Shown in pieces: positions 16,155-25,609 of a stretch of DNA of 64,000 nt. Numbering within the stretch: position 1 is the first letter of the stretch; every line of letters begins with the position of its first letter. Under the pieces are notes generated by a model, which saw nothing but the letters and a program-made list of their open reading frames with translations, had not been told where the DNA came from and made no database searches. The translations under genes were made by a program, and so were the position numbers. Origin of the DNA: Bin80 sp964503085 (GTDB taxonomy: Bacteria > Bacteroidota > Rhodothermia > Rhodothermales > Bin80); contig CAZCYQ010000009.1 of NCBI GenBank assembly GCA_964503085.1, positions 1 to 64,000 on the forward strand, given 5' to 3'.

Positions 16155-16874
16155 ATGCAAAGTAAGCGTAGAAAAATTTGGTTCGCACTCTTGGTAGCCA
16201 TTCCGATCTGCCTAGGGAGCGCAATAGGCTGGAAATACCTGTGGGAGCGACCGTGCGTTCGCCTCGAGATTGCGGGCATCCAGTACACCGATTCCGCTTC
16301 GGTGCACAGTCTAGTGGACAGTACACTGACTCCACAATTGATTGTTGATCGATTACAGCGGCATCCGTGGATTCACAGTGCGCGCGCTGTGTGTTATCCG
16401 ACGGGCACAACTCATGTGCAGATCTATGAGCGTGTACCCCGTCTACTCGTGCTGACCGGGAATGGTGACACAGCATACTATCTGGACGAATATGGCTACA
16501 TGATGCCTCCCGCTGCACCCGTGGTATTTGATGTACCGCTTGTGCGGGGAGTGCTCGATCCTTTTCACGCAGTACATCCAGTGAAAAATGCGGAAGTGCG
16601 AGATCTGTTGACACTCTTGCCGCGGATTGGCTCACGAATGGACTTTCTTGTATCCGAGTTCGAGATTGCTGAGAACGACCTGATCCTGATCGCCCGCGCG
16701 ATGGGAGGCGGTCATACAGCAGTCGTACGTCTGGGATCCGAAGATTGGGAAAAGCGTCTGGATCGCCTGTATGATTTTTGGGACAAGGAGGTAGCTGGAC
16801 GTGAAGACCGCGTCTTTGATGTCATTGATTTGCGGTTCAGCGGTCAGATTATAACGAGAGAAAAATCGGCATAG
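16155..16874 (+). CDS. ftsQ: Cell-division protein FtsQ/DivIB
   Basis: A 239-residue bitopic protein with a short basic N-terminus, one membrane span (WFALLVAIPICLGSAIG), a POTRA-type region beginning RLEIAGIQYTDSASVHSLVD with RLQRHPWIHSARAV, and an FtsQ/DivIB beta domain (YYLDEYGYMMPPAAP). It links early and late divisome proteins. ATG 16155 lies 4 bp after the murC stop. ATG 16137, overlapping murC by 14 bp, is a possible alternative. Position between murC and ftsA supports the call. ddl, which often lies just before ftsQ, is missing. Confidence 0.93.
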   Translation: MQSKRRKIWFALLVAIPICLGSAIGWKYLWERPCVRLEIAGIQYTDSASVHSLVDSTLTPQLIVDRLQRHPWIHSARAVCYPTGTTHVQIYERVPRLLVLTGNGDTAYYLDEYGYMMPPAAPVVFDVPLVRGVLDPFHAVHPVKNAEVRDLLTLLPRIGSRMDFLVSEFEIAENDLILIARAMGGGHTAVVRLGSEDWEKRLDRLYDFWDKEVAGREDRVFDVIDLRFSGQIITREKSA

Positions 16875-16895
16875 CCATCTATAAAACTGCAAGCC

Positions 16896-18170
16896 ATGGA
16901 TGATCGAATTGTAGTCGGAATGGACATAGGCACTACAAAGGTATGTGCTGTTGTGGCCGAGTCTGATGAAATGGGGAAGATCAACGTACTTGGTATTGGT
17001 ACAACTGAGTCAGAAGGCCTGAATAGAGGGGTAGTCGTCAATATTGACAAGACGGTTGCATCTATCCAGAAAGCTGTAAGGGCGGCAGAACGGGCGGCGG
17101 ACGTGGAAGTCCAAAGCGTTATCGCAGGCATCGCAGGGGATCATATCCAGAGCTTCCAGAGCCGGGGAGTTATTACAATAGCCAGTCGTGAGCGTGAGAT
17201 ATCAGCGAAGGACGTAAAGCGCTTGATCGAGGATACAACGCATGTAGCCATGCCGCCCGACAGGGAAATCCTCCACATTATACCTCAGGAGTTTATCGTT
17301 GATGACCAGGATGGCGTGCTGGATCCGGTGGGTATGAACGGAGTGCGTCTTCAAGCAAACGTACACATCATTACGGGTTTGGTCTCTGCAGCCAAAAATA
17401 TTTACAGATGCATTGAGAAAGCAGGATATCAGGTTGAGGATGTAGTGCTTGAGCCCTTGGCCAGCTCTTTCAGCGTCCTGCATCATGATGAAAAGGAAGT
17501 AGGGGTGGTCCTGATAGATATTGGGGGAGGTACCACGGATGTTGCTGTTTTTGAAGATCACACGATCCGGCATACGGCGGTTATTGCCGTGGCAGGCAAC
17601 CATGTGACTGAAGATATACGGAAGGGGCTGGGTGTTATGCGCAATCAGGCGGAACAACTGAAGCGCCAATTCGGCTGCGCCCTGATTGATCTCACAGAGG
17701 ATGGCGAGCGGATCCGCATGCCAGGGTTAGGAGGGAGGCAGGAAAAAGAGATCAGTACCAGCGCGTTGGCCCAGATCATTCAGCCCAGACTGGAAGAAAT
17801 TCTAGAGATCACTGCAATCGAGATACGACGCAGTGGCTACGGGAAATATCTCTCCGCGGGTGCCGTGTTGACCGGTGGAGGATCGATGATTCGGGGAACC
17901 CGAGAGCTGGCCAATGAGATACTGGGGCTCGAAACACGTGTCGGTTTCCCTAAAAAGCGTGGAGGCGGACTTTGGGAGGAGGTATCAGACCCGAAGTATG
18001 CCACTGGCGTGGGGCTGGTACTGTACGGACTTGATCCAAAAATGATGAAAACAGTGACTCAGGACGGTGAGGCTAAACGCCTCTCCGGTGCTGCATCCTA
18101 CAGTGGAAGGAGCAGCTCCTCCTGGGGGCGGATCGTCGAACGCATGAAAGGTTGGTTCGATGAATTATAG
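16896..18170 (+). CDS. ftsA: Cell-division actin-like protein FtsA
   Basis: This 424-residue actin-fold ATPase tethers FtsZ to the membrane. It shows the phosphate-1 motif VGMDIGTTKVCAVVAE, a connect/1C region (NIDKTVASIQKAVRAAE), phosphate 2 (VVLIDIGGGTTDVAVFE), the adenosine motif LTGGGSMIRGTRELA, and a C-terminal amphipathic tail (WGRIVERMKGWFDEL) that fits the membrane-targeting helix of the family. Length is normal. ftsZ starts 50 bp downstream. Confidence 0.98.
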   Translation: MDDRIVVGMDIGTTKVCAVVAESDEMGKINVLGIGTTESEGLNRGVVVNIDKTVASIQKAVRAAERAADVEVQSVIAGIAGDHIQSFQSRGVITIASREREISAKDVKRLIEDTTHVAMPPDREILHIIPQEFIVDDQDGVLDPVGMNGVRLQANVHIITGLVSAAKNIYRCIEKAGYQVEDVVLEPLASSFSVLHHDEKEVGVVLIDIGGGTTDVAVFEDHTIRHTAVIAVAGNHVTEDIRKGLGVMRNQAEQLKRQFGCALIDLTEDGERIRMPGLGGRQEKEISTSALAQIIQPRLEEILEITAIEIRRSGYGKYLSAGAVLTGGGSMIRGTRELANEILGLETRVGFPKKRGGGLWEEVSDPKYATGVGLVLYGLDPKMMKTVTQDGEAKRLSGAASYSGRSSSSWGRIVERMKGWFDEL

Positions 18171-18220
18171 GACAATCAAACTGCGCAAGCAGAATCAAAC
18201 AAAAACCTGAGGGTGACTCC

Positions 18221-19447
18221 ATGGAAACTCAACAAAAAAACCGGTTTACTTTTGACGCCGAATATAGCGGTATAGCGAAGATTTGTGTTGTTGGTGTGGG
18301 AGGCGGCGGGGGTAACGCCATTAACAGTATGGTCAACGACGGCCTGGAGTCTGTTGAATTCATGGCCGTGAATACGGATGCTCAGGATCTGAACAACAGT
18401 CTTGCAACGCACAAGATTCAGGCAGGCCGAAAACTAACCAAGGGACTGGGAGCCGGGGCGCGACCAGAATTGGGACTTCAGGCCATGCTGGAATGTCAAG
18501 AAGAGCTCGAGGCAGCACTCCACGGGTTTGATATGGTTTTTGTTACCGCTGGTATGGGTGGAGGAACAGGTACAGGGGGGATCGGGGTTGTGGCCGACAT
18601 TGCTAGGCAAATGGGTACCCTGGTTGTAGCAATCGTCACCAAGCCGTTTGAGTTCGAAAACCGCAAACGTATGAAGTCCGCCATACAAGGCATTGAGCAG
18701 CTTAGGCCGTGTGTAGATACTCTCATCGTGATTCCTAACGAAAGGTTGCTGGATATCTCGGATGATGATACTGATCTCGCCGAAGCTTTCAAACGTGCAG
18801 ATGACGTTCTGTCCAATGCTACCCGCAGTATAAGCGATTTAATTACAAAGACCGGCCTGATTAACCTGGACTTTGCGGATGTGCGCACAACAATAGAGGA
18901 TAGCGGAACTTCAATCATGGGAGTGGCTACGGGTGAGTTGGAGGCGGGCGCAGCCACCATTGCCCTTGAGGCGATTTCCAGTCCACTCATGGACGGTATG
19001 TCCATTGCGGGAGCACGGAACGTCCTGGTCAACATCACCGCTGACTCAGTGCCGATCAAAGAAGTGAATTCCGCCATGGCGGTCATCGGAGAGGAAGCTG
19101 GAGAGGATGCTGAAATCATCACTGGTGTGGTGGTGGACAGCGAGATGAAGAATTCTGTGCGAATTACCGTGATTGCTACGGGACTTGGGCATGCCGATAA
19201 AGGCAAGGAGGAGCAGCGGAGCAGACCGCTGCTAGACGAAAAGGTTTTCGGATACAAGGGAGAGCAGAACCTCAAAACTTTGGATACGCCAGCATGGGAA
19301 CGTCGTGGAATTACCGAGCCCCGCAGGAGAAATTCAGGAGAAGAATCGAAGGTTTTGTACTTAGACGAAGAAAATACTTCGACCAAATCCCAAGAACGAA
19401 AATCCTCGGAAGATACCCCGGCTTTCCTCCGAAAAATGATGGACTAG
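18221..19447 (+). CDS. ftsZ: Cell-division tubulin-like GTPase FtsZ
   Basis: A 408-residue FtsZ. The N-terminal GTPase domain contains GVGGGGGNAINSM, the tubulin signature GMGGGTGTGG and NEVRLL-like PNERLLDIS. The T7 synergy loop NLDFADVRT completes the catalytic site across the filament interface. An acidic and basic linker precedes the C-terminal peptide DTPAFLRKMMD, which binds FtsA. It is the last division gene in the cluster. The final cluster order is normal for the phylum. Confidence 0.99.
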   Translation: METQQKNRFTFDAEYSGIAKICVVGVGGGGGNAINSMVNDGLESVEFMAVNTDAQDLNNSLATHKIQAGRKLTKGLGAGARPELGLQAMLECQEELEAALHGFDMVFVTAGMGGGTGTGGIGVVADIARQMGTLVVAIVTKPFEFENRKRMKSAIQGIEQLRPCVDTLIVIPNERLLDISDDDTDLAEAFKRADDVLSNATRSISDLITKTGLINLDFADVRTTIEDSGTSIMGVATGELEAGAATIALEAISSPLMDGMSIAGARNVLVNITADSVPIKEVNSAMAVIGEEAGEDAEIITGVVVDSEMKNSVRITVIATGLGHADKGKEEQRSRPLLDEKVFGYKGEQNLKTLDTPAWERRGITEPRRRNSGEESKVLYLDEENTSTKSQERKSSEDTPAFLRKMMD

Positions 19448-19522
19448 AGAACAACCGAATACAGTTTGTGGTACAATCGCTTAGTATATTGCTGTTCCTG
19501 GAATCAAACAAACTTAAACCCA

Positions 19523-19786
19523 ATGCCCCAGCACGCTTCTGCGATCAAGCGAGTGCGCCAGAGTGCTGCACGCCGACTTCGTAATCGCGAACATCGGAGC
19601 CGAGTGCGAACGATGGTTAAGAAGATTATGCAAACGGATGATGTTTCTGCTGCACAATCTCTTTACCCTGAGACCCAGGCGTACCTAGACCGATTGGCAA
19701 CGAAAGGTATCATCCATCGCAATAAATCTGCCCGCTATAAGGTTCAAATCCTGCGGCACATGGATAAGATCAACCAGTCGTCCTAG
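19523..19786 (+). CDS. rpsT: 30S ribosomal protein S20
   Basis: An 87-residue basic protein with the S20 pattern: HASAIKRVRQSAARRLRNRE near the start, then RVRTMVKKI and a C-terminal KGIIHRNKSARYKVQI. S20 binds 16S rRNA early in small-subunit assembly. The frame is open from 19466, but ATG 19523 gives the standard start. It lies 75 bp after ftsZ. An AT-rich stretch around 19466-19495 could hold its own promoter, but I see no clear consensus. Confidence 0.95.
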   Translation: MPQHASAIKRVRQSAARRLRNREHRSRVRTMVKKIMQTDDVSAAQSLYPETQAYLDRLATKGIIHRNKSARYKVQILRHMDKINQSS

Positions 19787-19827
19787 TCAGAACGACTAAA
19801 CATGCAAAAACTACAAAGTAGAATCTC

Positions 19828-21381
19828 ATGGCAAACCTAAAACGATTTTCGACAACAATGCTCAGGCTTGTGTCACTAGCCCTGATTCTCGTGATTGTGC
19901 CTAGCACATTCGCGCAGGAGTATGCAAAAAAACTGCGCCCGGAGGGCACAATGTTCGTTAAACCCCGCGTAGGATTCTCTGGATATTTTGGAGATAACGA
20001 ACAGTCACCATTTAACTTCAATGGCGACGCTTTCGATGTGGGCACACCCTGGAATTTTGGGCTTGAATTGGGTTACCAGTTGAGCGTCCCATTCGGGGTC
20101 AGTCTGGCATACGTCGCGGGAGATTATCCTGTGATCACACAGTTTCCGGCACGTGTAAAGGATCTCACGGGTGTAGAAAATGATAATTCACTCCGGAGTT
20201 CTATTCAGGCTATTGGGCGTTACACGTTCGCTGAGGCAACGACGCGCAATGCCCTCTATTTCAACTTCGGTCTATCGTATTCTTTCGGAAACGTAACGCA
20301 GGAGGCAGCGCCATACACAAGTGAAGAGAGTGGTAGTGCTTTTGGACCACTCGTCGGTGTGGGTATGGACTTTGCTATTAACCCACGAAGTTCATTTTTC
20401 GCGGAGCTCAATGCTGGTGTTCATTTTGGTGATGAGGGCCTTGATGGCACAGCTGAACACGGATTTGGGGGAGGAGACATCCTGTCAGCATTGGGGGCGG
20501 GCCTCAAGGTAAACTTCACGAAAGCGATTACTCCACCTGAGGTCGGTGAACTGGTCTGTCCTACGGGGGCAGTGGTCACCAATACACAAGTCAATTTCAA
20601 CTCGGTATCTAACGCCGAGGTTGCTACGCAGCCGATTGAATTACGCTGGGACTTTGGTGATGGTGCAACCGCCATGGGCGATTCCGGCTCTCACACCTAC
20701 ACGGAGGCAGGAACTTACGAGGTAATGTTCGTCGCCACCAATGAGGGGGGAACAGCAACGGGAAGCTGCACAGTTACCGTTATCGCCCCACCTGAGATAC
20801 TCACGCTGACATCTGACAAGGAAACGGTGAGCATATGTGACCAAGATCCGAGTGTTACATTTTCTGCAAACTCAGTTGGATCGGATCCAATGAGTTACAC
20901 TTGGGACTTTGGTGATGGCCAAAGCAGCACGGCAGCCAGCCCATCGCACACCTATGATCAGCCTGGCTCATATACCGTGACTCTTACATTGACCAACGAT
21001 GCAGGCAGCGACAGTCGTACCACCGTGGTGAATGTGAACGAGGAGGGCTGTTTCGACTGCGATATTTCGGAAATGAATACGGTCTTCTTTGATCGTAATT
21101 CGTCTGTGCTCACGGATGCCGGTCGCAATCAGTTGTCCGAGAATTTGGAGATCCTTCAGAACTGCGATTTCAATGTTCGTATTGAAGGCTATTCTTCGCG
21201 CGATGAGCGGAATTCCCAGGGGTTGAGTGAGGACCGTGCCCTGTCGGTCAAGCAATACTACATTGACAACGGCATAGACGAAGCCCGTCTGTCCGATATC
21301 GGTATGGGAGCCGGTGGGCAGACTACGAAGAAAGAGTCCGCAAGCCAGTTCCGACGGGTAGACACAATCCCGCTGAACTAG
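19828..21381 (+). CDS. OmpA-family outer-membrane protein with two PKD domains
   Basis: A 517-residue secreted protein. It has a signal peptide (residues 1-30, ending STFAQ), then an OmpA-like beta-barrel region (about 35-235) with alternating aromatic strands ending LGAGLKVNF. Two PKD domains follow at about 245-315 and 325-405, each with the W-D-F-G-D-G core (LRWDFGDGATAMG and YTWDFGDGQSSTA) and the HTY motif. An OmpA/MotB peptidoglycan-binding domain ends the protein (NTVFFDRNSSVLTDAGRNQL, RALSVKQYYIDNGI). The usual N-R-R-V of the OmpA domain appears as FRRVDTI. It probably links outer membrane and peptidoglycan while presenting PKD domains. It is followed by a strong terminator. Confidence 0.93.
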   Translation: MANLKRFSTTMLRLVSLALILVIVPSTFAQEYAKKLRPEGTMFVKPRVGFSGYFGDNEQSPFNFNGDAFDVGTPWNFGLELGYQLSVPFGVSLAYVAGDYPVITQFPARVKDLTGVENDNSLRSSIQAIGRYTFAEATTRNALYFNFGLSYSFGNVTQEAAPYTSEESGSAFGPLVGVGMDFAINPRSSFFAELNAGVHFGDEGLDGTAEHGFGGGDILSALGAGLKVNFTKAITPPEVGELVCPTGAVVTNTQVNFNSVSNAEVATQPIELRWDFGDGATAMGDSGSHTYTEAGTYEVMFVATNEGGTATGSCTVTVIAPPEILTLTSDKETVSICDQDPSVTFSANSVGSDPMSYTWDFGDGQSSTAASPSHTYDQPGSYTVTLTLTNDAGSDSRTTVVNVNEEGCFDCDISEMNTVFFDRNSSVLTDAGRNQLSENLEILQNCDFNVRIEGYSSRDERNSQGLSEDRALSVKQYYIDNGIDEARLSDIGMGAGGQTTKKESASQFRRVDTIPLN

Positions 21382-21404
21382 CGCCTGCATACTGAAGAAA
21401 TGTG

Positions 21405-21443
21405 AAGCGCCCCGGCACGTTGTGCCGGGGCGCTTTTATTTTT
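21405..21443 (+). terminator. Rho-independent terminator
   Basis: A perfect 14-bp stem (AAGCGCCCCGGCAC at 21405-21418 with GTGCCGGGGCGCTT at 21422-21435), a 3-nt loop GTT, and a T-rich tail TTATTTTT. It lies 24 bp after the OmpA/PKD gene stop and ends the region that starts with the dcw cluster. Confidence 0.97.
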
Positions 21444-21810
21444 GGCTCTGCCGGAATTGTTAGGATGGAGACCTTACCGCCTATTGGTGCTGCTTGGTCG
21501 GACTATTACTCTACATCACGTGTGATCAAAATAACAGGAATAATCAGAGAAGCGACCCCATTGTATGGATACAGTCAAACAAGAAATCCAGAACAGCAAA
21601 CCTACTCCGAGATATGTCCTCTGTAGATCAAACCCCCTAAGATATCTGCGTAAATCAGCTTGAATCCAACCCCTGTAAAAGAGATACCGACCGTAATTGG
21701 GTCATTACCCCCTTGATTTGGCACTTTGGAAATGCGAAAACAACGACCGTCACATCTACTCGACTCGGCAGAAATAGGTATTTTGTGGCAGGCACCACGT
21801 CACATTCCGC
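21444..21810. other. 367-bp intergenic region before queG
   Basis: No gene is supported. The plus-strand frame ending at 21626 begins within the terminator and has no recognisable motif. The region presumably holds the queG promoter, but no clear -35/-10 or TAnnTTTG element is visible. Confidence 0.5.
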
Positions 21811-22794
21811 ATGCCTGGATTCGACGAAAATCAGCAGTTCGCACTTGCACAGCGTCTGAAAAAGGAAGCTGCCCGGTTAGGGTTTGATGCTTGCGGAATA
21901 GCGGAGGCCCGGCGACTGAATGAAGAAGCAGATCGGCTAGAATCCTGGCTGGCAAATGGACTGCACGCGTCCATGGCCTACATGGCGCGGAATTTTGAGA
22001 AACGCGTAGATCCTAGAAAGCTTGTCCCCGGCGCCAAACGCGTAATCAGTGTGCTATGCAGTTACTGGCAGGAAGCTGAGCATGCGGAAAAAGCCGGAAA
22101 GATCAGTCGTTATGCGTGGGGAGATGATTACCACCAGGTGATGAAAGGGCGACTCTACGAGTTGTATGCCTGGTTGGAGAGTGAAGTAAAAACTTTGTCC
22201 GGCCGGGCTTTCGTTGACTCGGCCCCGGTAATGGATAAGGTATGGGCGCAACGCGCCGGGCTGGGATGGATTGCCAAAAATACCAATCTGATAAATCCAG
22301 ACATAGGCTCCTGGTTTTTTGTTGGATCTTTGATTGTTGATGTACCACTGGCTTGCGACGATCCCTTCACACATGATCACTGCGGATCATGCACTCGGTG
22401 CATTGATGCGTGTCCCACAGATGCTATCTATCAGCCTTATGCGGTGGATTCAAACCGCTGTATTTCTTACTGGACGATAGAACACAGGGGGAATTCCTTG
22501 CCGGAGGACATTGTATTGGGGCAGGATGACTGGATCTTCGGCTGTGACATATGCCAGGATGTGTGTCCCTGGAATAAGTTCAGCCACTCAACCAAGGAGT
22601 CCCGGTTTCTGCCCCGAGAGGGTATCCGGGATACCCCTCTTGAAGAATGGGAGGAACTGGATCTGGAGGCTTTTCGCAGACGGTTCAAGGGAAGCGCAGT
22701 GAAGCGGGCAAAGTACGAAGGCTTCATGCGCAATGTCCGCGCAGCAAAGCGATCCCGGTCACTCCGCGACAAGCCTCCGGTGGGTTCGTCATAG
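21811..22794 (+). CDS. queG: Epoxyqueuosine reductase
   Basis: This 327-residue protein catalyses the last step of queuosine synthesis in tRNA, reducing epoxyqueuosine with a cobalamin and two [4Fe-4S] clusters. The N-terminal cobalamin-binding half contains HASMAYMARNFEKRVDPRKL and VFVDSAPVMDK-like FVDSAPVMDKVWAQRAGLGW. Two ferredoxin-type cluster motifs follow: CGSCTRCIDACPTDAI and CDICQDVCPWNKF. Length and order of motifs match QueG; the C-terminal HEAT extension found in some homologues is absent. No other queuosine gene is nearby. Confidence 0.96.
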   Translation: MPGFDENQQFALAQRLKKEAARLGFDACGIAEARRLNEEADRLESWLANGLHASMAYMARNFEKRVDPRKLVPGAKRVISVLCSYWQEAEHAEKAGKISRYAWGDDYHQVMKGRLYELYAWLESEVKTLSGRAFVDSAPVMDKVWAQRAGLGWIAKNTNLINPDIGSWFFVGSLIVDVPLACDDPFTHDHCGSCTRCIDACPTDAIYQPYAVDSNRCISYWTIEHRGNSLPEDIVLGQDDWIFGCDICQDVCPWNKFSHSTKESRFLPREGIRDTPLEEWEELDLEAFRRRFKGSAVKRAKYEGFMRNVRAAKRSRSLRDKPPVGSS

Positions 22795-22879
22795 CCCTTA
22801 AGTGTGCAGCGTTGAAAAGAGACTCGCACGTGAACATGGTTTGACCCGGAGCACAACCAGTCCAAAATGCCCCCGCCGG

Positions 22880-24388
22880 TTAATCAGGACGCATGAGCGG
22901 AAACAGGATCACATCACGGATGCTGCGCTGGTTGGTCATCAGCATGGCGAGACGATCAATTCCCACGCCCAACCCGGCATTAGGCGGCATGCCATATTCC
23001 AGAGCACGCAAATAGTCATGATCCATCTGCATCGCCTCAAAGTCTCCTCCCTTGCGAAGAAGTGCCTGGTCCTCAAACCGTGCACGCTGATCTTCCGGGT
23101 CGTTAAGCTCACTGAAAGCATTGCATAACTCCTTGCCCCCTACGAACATCTCAAAACGCTCAACGAGCCCTTCTTTGCTGCGATGTCGTTTGGCTAGCGG
23201 ACTGAGTTCAAGCGGATAGTCTGTGATGAAAGTGGGCTGGATCAAATGAGGCTCGACCGAGAAACTAAAAATCTCATCCAGCAGCTTGCCATAGCCCATA
23301 GACGTTGAGGTCTCTATGTTCAGAGAATGTGCCACTTGGAGAAGGCCGTCCCGGTCCTGTCCGTACAGATCATGGCCTGTACGTTCCGCTATCGCTTCAA
23401 AAAAGGGAATCCGAGGCCATGGTCGCTCAAATGAGATCACTTCGTCACCATACGGCACGCGAGGTTGACCATGAAGTACGCAGGCGACAGACTCCAGCAT
23501 CTCCTCCACCAAGCCCTGCATCCAGACATAGTCCTTGAAAGCCACATAGAGCTCCAGCATAGTGAACTCAGGATTGTGGAAGCGGCTCAGACCCTCATTC
23601 CGAAAATCTTTGGCAATCTCATACACGCCGTCAAAACCACCGGTGATGCATCTTTTCAGGTATAGTTCATCGGCAATGCGCATGTAGAGGGGCATATCAA
23701 GCGCATTGTGGTGCGTCTTGAACGGCCGCGCAGACGCTCCGCCATAGACCGGTTGGAGAACAGGAGTCTCAACCTCAATGAACCCTTTGTCATCCAAAAA
23801 TTTTCGGATGGCTGTTACCATACGGGCACGTTGCACAAAAAGCTCTCGCACATGTGGGTTAATGACCAAGTCTACATAGCGCTGTCGGTAGCGAAATTCC
23901 TTCTCAGTGACCTCATTGAAAACAGTACCCTCCTGCTCCTTGATAATTGGAAGGGGACGTAGCGCTTTGGCCAGAAGCTCCAGCTTTGAAACATGCACTG
24001 TGATCTCGCCCATGCGTGTGCGAAATACCTTTCCTTCAATGCCGACGATATCACCGATATCAATATGGCGCTTGAAGACTTTGTTATAGAATCCTTCTGG
24101 CAGGTCATCCCGGCGAATATATGCTTGCATACGCCCCGTTGCATCCTGGAAATCGAAAAAGGATGCTTTTCCCATGATTCGCCGACTCATCAGCCGGCCT
24201 GCCATGGAAACTGTTTCCTGGGGAGCCGCCTCATCAAATTCCTCGAGTACGGGAGACACATGATCGCTGACGGCCCACGCGTATGGGTAGGGATTGACCC
24301 CAAGGTCTTCTAACGCCTCTCTGGAATTCCGGCGTATCTGCTCCTGATCTGTGAGTTGGCGCGCGGAAAATGAAGAACTATCTTGCAT
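22880..24388 (-). CDS. lysS: Lysyl-tRNA synthetase, class II
   Basis: A 502-residue cytosolic enzyme that charges tRNA-Lys. It has an N-terminal OB-fold anticodon domain (SMAGRLMSRRIMGKASFFDF, GDIVGIEGKVFRT), then the class II catalytic core: motif 1 around VTAIRKFLDDKGFIEVETPV, motif 2 FRNEGLSRFHNPEFTMLE, and motif 3 GLGVGIDRLAMLMTN. The start overlaps the end of the upstream cyclophilin gene by 11 bp, so the three minus-strand genes 25609 to 22880 probably form an operon. It converges with queG across an 85-bp gap. Confidence 0.98.
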   Translation of the reverse strand: MQDSSSFSARQLTDQEQIRRNSREALEDLGVNPYPYAWAVSDHVSPVLEEFDEAAPQETVSMAGRLMSRRIMGKASFFDFQDATGRMQAYIRRDDLPEGFYNKVFKRHIDIGDIVGIEGKVFRTRMGEITVHVSKLELLAKALRPLPIIKEQEGTVFNEVTEKEFRYRQRYVDLVINPHVRELFVQRARMVTAIRKFLDDKGFIEVETPVLQPVYGGASARPFKTHHNALDMPLYMRIADELYLKRCITGGFDGVYEIAKDFRNEGLSRFHNPEFTMLELYVAFKDYVWMQGLVEEMLESVACVLHGQPRVPYGDEVISFERPWPRIPFFEAIAERTGHDLYGQDRDGLLQVAHSLNIETSTSMGYGKLLDEIFSFSVEPHLIQPTFITDYPLELSPLAKRHRSKEGLVERFEMFVGGKELCNAFSELNDPEDQRARFEDQALLRKGGDFEAMQMDHDYLRALEYGMPPNAGLGVGIDRLAMLMTNQRSIRDVILFPLMRPD

Positions 24389-25121
24389 AGTCTGCTAGTG
24401 GACGGACCTCCATGGTAATATCTAACATTGGTCTGTCACCGTTAGGGTTTCCGCGTTGACCGGCTCTGGAGGGAGTCAGTACCCGCGTGATCCGATCCAG
24501 TACATCATAGCCCTCGACCAGTTCACCAAAAACAGTGTACATCCCATCCAGCATTGGCGCACCACCCTCGGTGGTGTAGGTGGCTCTCGCCTCACTTGAG
24601 TATTCAAATGTTGTGTCGGGGATCATTTGCTGTAACCGATTCTGCACCTGATCCAGGAATTCTTCCGGATAAATGCTCCCATGCACGATATAAAACTGAC
24701 TGCCGTTGGACTCTCTGTTGGGATTCATATTGTCGCTTGCCCGTGCTGTGGCGAGTGCACCGCGTTTATGGTAGCGTCCGGGGACTATTTCGGCTGGAAT
24801 TGTGTAACCGGGATCTCCCATGCCGTCATTGTTCGGATTATCATCCTTTGAGTTCGGGTCCCCACCCTGAATCATAAATCCACCGATCACACGATGAAAG
24901 GTAGTACCGTCAAGAAAACCGTCATCCACGAGTATTTTGAAGTTATCTCTATGGATTGGTGTATCATCGTAGAGTTCAATGTCCATTGCTCCCATGGGAG
25001 TGGATATCTCGAAAAAATTTGTTGCCGACAAGCCGGAGTTGGCTTGCCTCGCGCATCCACTAGTAGTCATCACGGTAATCAGTAACAAGGTGAGGCAGGA
25101 AAAAAGTTCAACGGGTCTCAT
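24378..25121 (-). CDS. Cyclophilin-type peptidyl-prolyl isomerase, lipoprotein
   Basis: A 247-residue protein. A lipoprotein signal peptide ends in the lipobox TTSGC (cysteine near residue 23). A cyclophilin domain follows with GDPNSKDDNPNNDGMGDPGY, the active-site arginine in TTFHRVIGGFMIQGGDP, and SNGSQFYIV plus TVFGELVEGYDVLD. It has an extra loop (about residues 150-190, VQNRLQQMIPDTT) that is not part of the minimal fold. It is probably a periplasmic, membrane-anchored folding helper. Overlaps: 4 bp with the upstream hypothetical gene, 11 bp with lysS. Confidence 0.94.
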   Translation of the reverse strand: MRPVELFSCLTLLLITVMTTSGCARQANSGLSATNFFEISTPMGAMDIELYDDTPIHRDNFKILVDDGFLDGTTFHRVIGGFMIQGGDPNSKDDNPNNDGMGDPGYTIPAEIVPGRYHKRGALATARASDNMNPNRESNGSQFYIVHGSIYPEEFLDQVQNRLQQMIPDTTFEYSSEARATYTTEGGAPMLDGMYTVFGELVEGYDVLDRITRVLTPSRAGQRGNPNGDRPMLDITMEVRPLADYAR

Positions 25122-25609
25122 GGGTTCAAGTAACGGTCAAAATAGCTGAGAATACCTGCACGCAGCAGTAACTCTTGTTGAGAAGAACTCAGGTTTTCGG
25201 GAAAGTCTTCATGGGGCTCCCAGATCCAGTAGCCATCTGTTTCCTGGCCGATTCGCTCAAAGCATCCCAGACTTTCCAGTACGCTGTATGTGCCTTCATT
25301 GATGATACGCTGTTTTGAAGCTTTATCCAAGTCCGGTGCAAACTCCTGGCGCAATTCCTGCAAGCCGACCAGGAAGAGAACTCCTTCAAGGTCATCTCCA
25401 CAACCAAGCGCCTTGTCAAGCCAAGCTCTCAGGGCGGGCCATTTTCGGTCCACAGCCTCCCGATCTGGTTCGAAAATATTCACCACAGACACATACAATC
25501 CAGACGCCCACGCCAACAAAGGGAGGCGGTCCTTGTTCCTGTAATCGAGTCCGTATGTGTGCAGAATGTACAGTATATTGGATATCCTTGGGAAAATTGA
25601 CGAAACCAA
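25118..25609 (-). CDS. Conserved hypothetical protein
   Basis: A 163-residue cytosolic-looking protein without signal peptide. The C-terminal half contains GVLFLVGLQELRQEF and a W-x-W motif, DGYWIWEPHE, which recall small uncharacterised Bacteroidota proteins; I do not know a function. The only start giving the full frame is TTG 25609, which overlaps the ATG of the divergent plus-strand gene. A shorter version from GTG at about 25489-25486 (MVNIFEPD) would remove the unusual overlap but discard residues that look coding. The stop overlaps the cyclophilin start (ATGA), so it is likely the first gene of a three-gene operon. Confidence 0.65.
   Translation of the reverse strand: MVSSIFPRISNILYILHTYGLDYRNKDRLPLLAWASGLYVSVVNIFEPDREAVDRKWPALRAWLDKALGCGDDLEGVLFLVGLQELRQEFAPDLDKASKQRIINEGTYSVLESLGCFERIGQETDGYWIWEPHEDFPENLSSSQQELLLRAGILSYFDRYLNP

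Noticed and set aside
25315..25608. A longer form of the secreted anchor-B protein starting at 25315
   Set aside because: The signal peptide at ATG 25609 is clear; the preceding frame is antisense to the hypothetical gene and not family-like.
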